14,299 nt of DNA. It comes from Phoronis ovalis. Its lineage: Eukaryota; Phoronida; Phoronidae. Positions 8,976-14,299 of the stretch are shown here, piece after piece; position 1 is the stretch's first letter, and every line of letters begins with the position of its first letter. The stretch covers positions 1-14,299 of the forward strand of contig JAOXYB010033107.1 of NCBI GenBank assembly GCA_028565635.1, given 5' to 3'. The translations under genes were made by a program, and so were the position numbers. Below the pieces are notes generated by a model that did no database searches, was not told the DNA's origin, and was given only the letters and a program-made list of their open reading frames with translations.

Positions 8976-9121
8976 TATACCATTCTGTTAGTGTTGTGAT
9001 TCTTTAGGGATAAGCAGTTACATGCATGTACAACATGTTGTACAATATAAGTCCCTGGTATAAAGTAAAAATAAAATTCAGAAGAATCAAGGCACATAGA
9101 CAAAAAATATGCAAACACTAC

Positions 9122-9182
9122 CCTAGTCCTGCAAGCATGACCCTACTATGGACAGCCTACGGCTTGTCCGTAGGGTCATGAC
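9122..9182. repeat. Hairpin repeat B, copy 1
   Basis: CATGACCCTAC (9136-9146) pairs perfectly with GTAGGGTCATG (9170-9180). The inner arms GGACAGCC and GGCTTGTCC continue the stem with one bulge around a TAC loop. The 18 bases before it (CCTAGTCCTGCAAGCATG, 9122-9139) recur exactly at 10427-10444, next to a TTCTAG microsatellite. This looks like the terminal hairpin of a small non-autonomous DNA element (MITE or Helitron-like), but the family is undetermined. Confidence 0.55.
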
Positions 9183-9260
9183 CACCTCATATCTCAAACC
9201 AGCCGAAGTTTGAAAACACTTACTTTCTTAATTAAGTAAATGAATTCCACCCAAATTTTT

Positions 9261-9660
9261 GCTGCGGTGGTGTAGTGGTTAGCACGTCCGCCTTTCAAGC
9301 AAAAGGTCGTGGGTTCAAATCCCGATACAGGCATGGAAACTAACAAGGTATAAAAACCTGGCTCTCTACATTGGGGACTGTGTATCCCTCGTGGCTCGGA
9401 TGACTATGTTAAATGGCAGTCCCATCTCCTCAGGGGATGTAAAAGAACCACTGAGGACGACATGCACCCTGACAGTGACCACCCTCAGTCACCTCGGTGC
9501 CCAGCATCAAGCCATCAAGGTCGGCTTGGCATTTACTTTTAAATCTAATACGGCTAACTAGTGAATGAAACCTCTTGTATAACCACAATTTATATAACAA
9601 CGCACAGCTAGTTAGTTAATAGAATCTGCCGAGTACTGGAACACAAAGAAGAAGAAGAAC
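9261..9660 (+). mobile_element. tRNA-derived SINE
   Basis: The first 73 bases are tRNA-like: an A-box region GGTGTAGTGGTTAGC (9269-9283), and a B box GGTTCAAATCC (9312-9322). The acceptor and anticodon stems no longer pair properly, so it is not a working tRNA gene. A more GC-rich body of about 230 bases follows, with a segment around GTTAAATGGCAGTCCC, then GATGTAAAAGAACCACTGAGG-like sequence, of the type found in the conserved centre of several invertebrate SINEs. The 3' end is probably the AAG-repeat tail at about 9646-9659. No target-site duplication is obvious. It lies in the likely 5' intron of RECQL4, in the opposite orientation. Confidence 0.7.
9646..9659 (+). repeat. AAG simple repeat (probable SINE tail)
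   Basis: Four to five AAG units at the 3' edge of the SINE, as expected of a tail recognised by a partner LINE. The following 9680-9740 stretch is a degenerate GAATGA/ATGA-rich sequence. Confidence 0.6.
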
Positions 9661-9913
9661 AGCACGAAGTTACTCACAAATGACAAAATCGGGACAACTG
9701 GCAATGATGATTGAATGATGAATGAAGTAATGAGACTAATGACTAATGTTTTAGACTTTTTAGTATAGGATAGGGTCCATATTTCGAAATTTTTGATACA
9801 GAGTTGGTCCGAAGATACCTATGTGCAATTCTGACTATTTCTGAACAGCAAATTTAACTGATTACACATAGATTTCTAGATAGATTTTAAAAACACTCCC
9901 GGATCACACTTAC

Positions 9914-9958
9914 CAGCCCCCAGCATTCGAGTTCCCCGCCAAATACCCATGCTGCCAT
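9914..9958 (-). other. RECQL4: Candidate 5' exon of RECQL4 (UTR or N-terminal extension)
   Basis: On the minus strand a GC-rich island contains ATG at 9958 and 15 codons (MAAWVFGGELECWGL) ending exactly at a strong donor GTAAGT (9913-9908). Exon 1 of RECQL4 has an upstream acceptor at 8985. Splicing the two would read through nine in-frame bases into the conserved ATG, adding 18 residues. Orthologues start at the downstream ATG, so this may be mostly 5' UTR. The exon's true 5' end is not defined. Confidence 0.4.
9932..9943 (-). promoter_or_regulatory. E2F-like motif (TTTGGCGGGGAA)
   Basis: TTTGGCGGGGAA on the minus strand fits the E2F core TTTSSCG with a G-rich right half. Its place in the GC-rich island at the probable 5' end of RECQL4 is what would be expected of an S-phase gene. 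It overlaps the candidate exon, so it would be a promoter-proximal or downstream site. The call is suggestive only. Confidence 0.35.
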
Positions 9959-10395
9959 CTAGGAGTGTGACGAGGTAATTACAAGGTGAACAAAACTAAA
10001 GTGTAATAATATATCCTGGTTCAAAATAACAAACATTCACATTATTGAAAGATTATTCTTGTTATTGAGTGTTGTTAATTATGTTCATTCTGATGACAAA
10101 CTATTTTAAATCAGTGAATGAATTACTTGTCGACTAGGGCAATTATAGTTAGCTCCGCATTACTGAGCTCATGTGGATTTTCCCATCACCGTTTTGACTT
10201 TGTTACCGGTATTCTTTGGTTAAATCCAGTTCAAACTGTGGAATTTCCATGTTAAACTGAATAAGGAACTTGGGTTGAATTGTTTATAGAAGGCTGATTA
10301 GCTTGTTGTGAAAGGTTAGTCTTTTTCAATCAGATTAAATTTCCGTTTGCCTCTGGAGTCTGGGCTCTGGGACTGTCATCTAGAGCGGTCTAGAC
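9959..10395. other. Intergenic stretch upstream of RECQL4
   Basis: This segment lies between the candidate 5' end of RECQL4 and the TTCTAG microsatellite. It may hold RECQL4 promoter sequence and has no convincing open frame. Its base composition is more balanced than that of the introns, and part of it may belong to the element carrying the microsatellite. Confidence 0.4.
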
Positions 10396-10431
10396 TTCTA
10401 GTTCTAGTTCTAGTTCTAGTTCTAGTCCTAG
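10396..10431 (+). repeat. TTCTAG microsatellite
   Basis: Five perfect TTCTAG units (10396-10425) followed by one TCCTAG unit. It runs directly into the 18-base sequence shared with hairpin repeat B. Confidence 0.85.
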
Positions 10432-10444
10432 TCCTGCAAGCATG
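10427..10444 (+). repeat. Repeat B, copy 2 (18-base exact match)
   Basis: CCTAGTCCTGCAAGCATG is identical to 9122-9139. The downstream hairpin found in copy 1 is not preserved here: the text continues TCCCTTTATAG. This suggests two divergent or differently truncated members of one family. Confidence 0.6.
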
Positions 10445-10702
10445 TCCCTTTATAGACTAGTACTATGAACTATTATTTCAGCTGTCACAATACGAATTAA
10501 ACTTTAGGCTTAGAGTTTTTTATAGCCTAAGAAAATTCTTAGGGATCAAAGAATATGCTCTCTTTGTAATGTTCTAGAAGATGAATTTCACCTCTTTTTG
10601 GCCGGTCTGTTCGTTATTCGTAACTCTTAGAAATGAGCACATATCTGAATTTTTTAGCAATGGTCGAACCATGTTTTGAAATTTTTTTTGGTCTTGATAT
10701 GT

Positions 10703-10985
10703 CTTCAGAAAATGAACATATACTTCGGGGTATGGGCACCTTTGTGTACAAAGCAAAGATTCACATAGCTACTTTCATTGTAATATATATATATGTATAT
10801 CATATAAAAATGTACAGCAGTACTTCTTGATTGTAAATAGCAAACTGGAATTTTGGGAGCATGTTTTCTAGATTTCATGTTTGTATTCTTATATATTCTG
10901 TATTATATTGTCATGCACTGTAGTTTGTAGATCGCACAAGCACATTATCACAATGGCATATTGCCTATTGTTATTGTAAATAAAG
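10703..10985 (+). repeat. Dispersed repeat A, copy 2 (ends in AATAAA)
   Basis: Same-orientation copy of 378-579, sharing the left-edge block, the GTAGATCGCACAAGCACAT block and the right edge with AATAAA at 10979-10984. It carries extra AT-rich sequence, including a TATATA run (about 10783-10800). Divergence is roughly that of an old repeat pair. The segment just left of it (10560-10702) has no obvious partner at the other site. Confidence 0.7.
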
Positions 10986-11418
10986 CATAAATCATATCCT
11001 AGCTAGAACTTACCAACTGATTAGTATTTTCTTTTCTAGGTACTTTGTCCACATAAACTTAAAATATTCAGTAAATTTACGGATGGACTAGGCTTTGGCT
11101 AAACTGGTACTAATAAAACTAGTTAATAATACTAGGGCTTATACACTCTTATGAAATTCATCTGGAAATCCGCTCATTCCGAGCACAAGCCAGCACTCTC
11201 CACTATCACATAATAATTACACAATGACAGATATATGTATACTGTTTATACCTTGTGCTGTCTAACTTTAAGTCAAGTTTCAGGTTATAGGATAAAAGCT
11301 AAGAACATCTCGTGATTTATTAATATTTTAATCATTATCTTGTACATTAAATGAGCCAAAAAGAAGATCCCTGTGTTAAATTATAGAAAATCAAGGTTGG
11401 TCACTGATTATCCTAAGA
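10986..11418. other. Intergenic AT-rich stretch
   Basis: No coding segment or recognised element is seen between repeat A copy 2 and the minus-strand open frames. Confidence 0.5.
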
Positions 11419-11541
11419 CTAAATAAATCTATTCTTGAAAAGTGTCAGTATTCTTGCAACGATGCCCGCAACGACACTGTCAGGTGGTAGATCACTCTTA
11501 CTGAGAAGAAATGTCGATGAGCTGCACCCGAACATCCCCAT
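11419..11541 (-). CDS. Unknown short open frame (40 residues)
   Basis: It begins MGMFGCSSSTFLLSKSDLPP and ends DSVVAGIVARILTLFKNRFI, stopping at TAG (11421-11419). Its codons are richer in GC than the surroundings, which hints at a real or formerly real coding fragment. I do not recognise the family. It could be the last exon of an unseen minus-strand gene or a transposon remnant. A GTAAGA-like donor in another frame of the same stretch adds doubt. Confidence 0.25.
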   Translation of the reverse strand: MGMFGCSSSTFLLSKSDLPPDSVVAGIVARILTLFKNRFI

Positions 11542-11610
11542 TTCTTGTGAGGTTTAAACTATGACGTCTGGCAGTACTTGTTAGCTTTAAAAAGTCCATA
11601 TTAACCTACT

Positions 11611-11889
11611 TTAGTATTTGTCTTGCAAGTATTTCCATATGCACATACCCACCAACAGTTCATACTTGTGAGGTTTAACAAAGCCTCGGCACAAGCACAA
11701 ACTTCTGGTATCAGGACTTCTACTAGAATTAACTCGATTCCAAACTATTATAGTGTGCTGGTTAGGAGAATCTGAAGTCTTTACATACCACTTATCTGCA
11801 TACTCACAGAAGTGAGAAGATAAGCTATATTTAATTTCTTCAAATTCAAGACTTAAGTAACAGTTTAGGTGTACATGCAGCTGAGACAC
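11611..11889 (-). CDS. Unknown open frame (about 90 residues)
   Basis: The minus-strand frame opens just after a TGTGTCTCAG acceptor-like sequence and runs to TAA at 11613-11611. Visible parts are LSLEFEEIKYSL, CEYADKWYVKT, HTIIVWNRVN and CRGFVKPHKYELLVGMCIW. The length is unusual for such AT-rich sequence, but no ATG start or family is evident. A 14-base string inside it (complement of 11665-11678) recurs at 11544-11557. It is perhaps a degraded mobile-element or gene fragment. Confidence 0.25.
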   Translation of the reverse strand: MSQLHVHLNCYLSLEFEEIKYSLSSHFCEYADKWYVKTSDSPNQHTIIVWNRVNSSRSPDTRSLCLCRGFVKPHKYELLVGMCIWKYLQDKY

Positions 11890-12239
11890 AAATTTTAAAA
11901 TATGAATTTATTATGAAAAAAATAATAAAAACTTTATAAAAAGTTGTAAGTCATCTTTGGCTACCCCCATAGAAACACAAAATACAACAGTGCTTCTTTC
12001 TTGGTGAAATGTTCTTCCACCATGAGTATCATTCTTACCGGCAAAAAAAAGTGCTACTGTGTGTAGTCATTTTAACTCTAAATGTATGTGGAAAAATTTG
12101 TGAAATTTGGACTAATCCATGTTACATCACATAGGGAATAGGAATCATCCCTGTTGGATTTTTGACTGTTTGTCTATCCAGATTAGGTTGCAGTTAACAG
12201 CATCTGATAAATCAGTGCAGTTTAACTTTCTGTTTTTAG
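11890..12239. other. Upstream region of RAE1
   Basis: AT-rich, without an obvious promoter motif. The acceptor TTCTGTTTTTAG ends at 12239, ten bases before the RAE1 ATG, so the 5' UTR exon and promoter lie upstream in or beyond this stretch. Confidence 0.5.
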
Positions 12240-12248
12240 TTACGTATC

Positions 12249-12458
12249 ATGTTTGGTAGTAGTGCATCAAGTGGTTTTAGTAACTTTGGTCAAAGTTCGT
12301 CCATTTTTGGGAGTACGACACAAAGCACCCCAGCAAATTACAACCCTATGAAAGACATTGAAGTGACTGTTCCTCCAGATGATAGCATTTCATGTTTACA
12401 GTTTAGCCCACCGGCTTTACCAACAACTTTTCTGACATCAGGAAGCTGGGACAACATT
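12249..12458 (+). CDS. RAE1: RAE1 coding exon 1
   Basis: Seventy codons from ATG to a GTAAGT donor at 12459. A strong acceptor ending at 12239 shows that this is not the first transcribed exon. Open reading past the donor for 44 more codons is intron read-through, not protein. Confidence 0.95.
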
Positions 12459-13298
12459 GTAAGTTATATACGACAATCATCACTCTGTACATTCCTGAAT
12501 ACTTGCCCATATGGGTCTGGTTATGGTTCCATGTATATACGTTGGAAAATTAAAACCTTTTTACAGCGTTTTCTTGTAAATTTAACGTATTAAATTCTAT
12601 GTTTTAGTTTGAGGGGTACTTTGTTTTAGTTGACATAATAAATCATTTTGAACTAAAAAAATTCAGCGGACATTTTAAACATTTATGGAGACTGTATGCT
12701 ACCATAACCAGATTATGTATCTAGGACTACATTTTTTAATTTTCTCAACAGTTGACTCAATGATTTGTATAGCAGTAAAAGGGACATGTTCCTATCCACA
12801 ACTTACAATACATATAAATTCTCGGAAAAGAGAGTGATTTGCTACACATAACCCCTCCTAATTAGAATCCTGGAATATACAGGCAGAATATTAAGTTTGT
12901 AAATTGTTTAATTTTTAGCAAATAATTAAATCGGACTGGATCTTTTTGAAACATGTGTCCCTTAAATTTATAAGTGACAGCAACTATTTTTTGAAGCCAT
13001 CATGCACATTCCAATCGATACCAGTATGGTAAAAAGAATACACTTCATTGTTTAAGCAGAGGCACTCTTGGGCCAAATTCGGTACAATGAGTAAACTGCA
13101 AATGCATTTTCTGCTTAGAACCAACCCCCTTGGTTCTGTAGTGGATCTGTACATAAAGTGCACTTAGACTTTGCGAGTGTCAGCTCTTGTCTTTTTATAT
13201 TGTAGGCAAGATGCTGGGAAATCCAACAAGATGGTAAAACAGTTCCAAGAGCCCAGCAGACCCACCAGGGAGCTGTGTTAGATATTGAATGGGCTGAT
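12249..13298 (+). CDS. RAE1: RAE1 (mRNA export factor, Gle2), first two coding exons
   Basis: RAE1 is a seven-bladed WD40 protein that binds the GLEBS motif of the nucleoporin NUP98 at the nuclear pore. It works in mRNA export and, with BUB1-type partners, in spindle assembly. Exons 12249-12458 and 13206-13298 are both phase 0 and give 101 codons of an expected roughly 360-370. The start [20 protein letters not shown] is the short FG-containing tail typical of RAE1. [27 protein letters not shown] and GSWDN form the first propeller strands, and exon 2 gives [20 protein letters not shown] followed by [11 protein letters not shown], the conserved continuation. The rest of the gene lies past the window. 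Close agreement with vertebrate RAE1 makes the call very secure. Confidence 0.96.
12459..13205 (+). other. RAE1 intron 1
   Basis: A 747-base AT-rich intron with GTAAGT and TAG ends. No element is recognised. Confidence 0.7.
13206..13298 (+). CDS. RAE1: RAE1 coding exon 2
   Basis: Thirty-one codons between a TATATTGTAG acceptor and a GTAAGT donor, phase 0. It encodes the end of WD blade 1 and the start of blade 2 (ARCWEIQ through VLDIEWAD). Confidence 0.95.
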
Positions 13299-13589
13299 GT
13301 AAGTTCACTAAAATATTGATGAATAAAACTGCCAACAGCACAACACAGTGCAATTTTTTAACAGTTCATACCTTGATGGTTTCCTCCTAACTACTGCTAT
13401 TTATATCACAGACAAGTTAGCAATTCTTTTGTGTTTTAAGTTTATGGCTGAATTATCATCTAGGCTGTTTCTCAATAAATGTTGACTTAAATAAAAGAGC
13501 ATGTTTAAGCATAAAATTATTTTTATTTGTTTCTAAAGAATTTTAAGTTGGTAAATATCTCAAAATTTGGACTCTTTTTGTTTCATCTT

Positions 13590-14299
13590 GACAAGATTTA
13601 CGTTAGAGCATTATAAAAATATTGCATGGGATTTAGCTTTCTTGGGAAGCCAGTTCAGCAAAACAGAACAAGACATAAACAGTGCCTGTGACAGGTTAAA
13701 CCAGATATTATTACAATCTGCTGATATCTCTTTGAGAAAAAAAAATCCTAATAAAATAAAAAAATCACGAAAAAGAGCTAAGCCAAAAAAATGGTTCTGT
13801 TATCATGCCAGAATTGAAGTTATTAGATTAGGCAAAATGCTGTCAAATAATCCAGGAACTAATCATTTGTTAGCTTTATATCACCATAATAAAAAGCATT
13901 AAAAACATTTATGCAAAGCTAAGGAACAGGAAGGTAAAGCTAATATTTTACAGAATATGCTTAACTTAGAAACACAGGACCCAAAGGCATTCTTGGAATC
14001 TATTAGTAAATTAAAATCAAATGATAAAGATGAGGAAGAACCAGTTATTGATGCAGAGACTTGGTACCAATATTTTAAAATCCTATCACAGAAAAATAGC
14101 AAATTGCATGTACCTGAGATACATACTGAGATTGTGAATGAGCTAAACGACCTTGAAAAAAATTGCCAGAATAGTGATTTTAAAGAATTAGATTACCCTA
14201 TAACGATAAATGAGATAAAGATGGCAGTTAGGAAATTAAAAAATGCAAAGGCTAGTGGGCCTGATTCTGTTACAAATGAAATGATTAAAACATGTTTAC
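13590..14299 (+). pseudogene. 5'-truncated LINE (non-LTR retrotransposon) ORF2 fragment
   Basis: A long frame with one in-frame TAA (13900-13902) runs to the window end. It starts abruptly inside the linker between endonuclease and reverse transcriptase: RFTLEHYKNIAWDLAFLGSQ, then KKWFCYHARIEVIRLGKMLS, AETWYQYFKIL, and the reverse transcriptase entry motif IKMAVRKLKNAKASGPDSVT followed by NEMIK. That order, and the KASGPD-x-x-x-NEM motif, are typical of CR1/Jockey/I-type elements; the clade is not resolved. The catalytic FADD box would lie beyond the window. The stop and the missing 5' half make it a dead copy. It lies in RAE1 intron 2 on the sense strand. The left edge is approximate. Confidence 0.85.

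Noticed and set aside
8301-8991. Two plus-strand frames of 94 and 97 codons
   Set aside because: One crosses RECQL4 intron sequence and the other is antisense to RECQL4 exon 1; neither has a recognisable domain.
9261-9334. A functional tRNA gene
   Set aside because: A and B boxes are present, but the acceptor and T stems have several mismatches and the anticodon arm does not close on a seven-base loop; it is the head of a SINE.
10574-10830. Overlapping plus and minus frames of 60-65 codons
   Set aside because: Both lie on or beside repeat A copy 2, have no family match by eye, and mirror each other.
12459-12593. C-terminal extension of RAE1 exon 1 frame
   Set aside because: It follows a strong GTAAGT donor, and the true continuation is found in frame at 13206.
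13899-14102. Minus-strand 67-codon frame
   Set aside because: It is antisense to the LINE ORF2 fragment.
1-14299. CRISPR array, bacterial operon or terminator structures
   Set aside because: Spliced animal genes fill the window; no regularly spaced repeats with unique spacers are present.

Overview
This window is animal nuclear DNA: AT-rich, with genes split by GT..AG introns and with families found in metazoans (RECQL4, RAE1, a death-effector-like adaptor). The dispersed elements (a tRNA-derived SINE, a 5'-truncated LINE, a GC-rich hairpin element, a microsatellite-linked hairpin repeat) look like those of a marine invertebrate, perhaps a mollusc. The phylum is a guess; the sequence does not prove it. 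Nothing here is bacterial or viral.

Layout. (1) 1-600: a GC-rich, strongly self-complementary element, then copy 1 of a dispersed repeat that ends in AATAAA. (2) 630-3829, plus strand: a small three-exon gene whose first two exons encode one death-effector-like (DED-like) domain. Three different downstream segments (2109, 3353 and 3627) can be joined to exon 2 in the same phase, and each ends in a stop. (3) 4636-8975, minus strand: seven exons of the N-terminal part of RECQL4, joined in consistent phase into 532 residues. They cover the Sld2-like start, a long low-complexity linker and a canonical CCHC zinc knuckle. The RecQ helicase domain is not found in the window. A possible further 5' exon with an E2F-like motif lies at 9914-9958. 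(4) 9100-11000: a repeat-rich intergenic and 5'-intron zone with a perfect-arm hairpin, a SINE, a TTCTAG microsatellite and copy 2 of the dispersed repeat. (5) 11400-11900: two short minus-strand open frames of unknown status. (6) 12240-13298, plus strand: the first two coding exons of RAE1 (101 codons). A same-strand LINE fragment with one in-frame stop sits in its second intron and runs off the window end.

The three genes have no evident joint pathway. RECQL4 acts in replication initiation and repair, RAE1 in mRNA export and mitosis, and the DED-like protein probably in death-fold signalling. The most notable points are the DED-like gene with three phase-matched terminal exons, its position on the opposite strand where the rest of RECQL4 should continue, and the possible helicase-less RECQL4 transcript that this arrangement allows.
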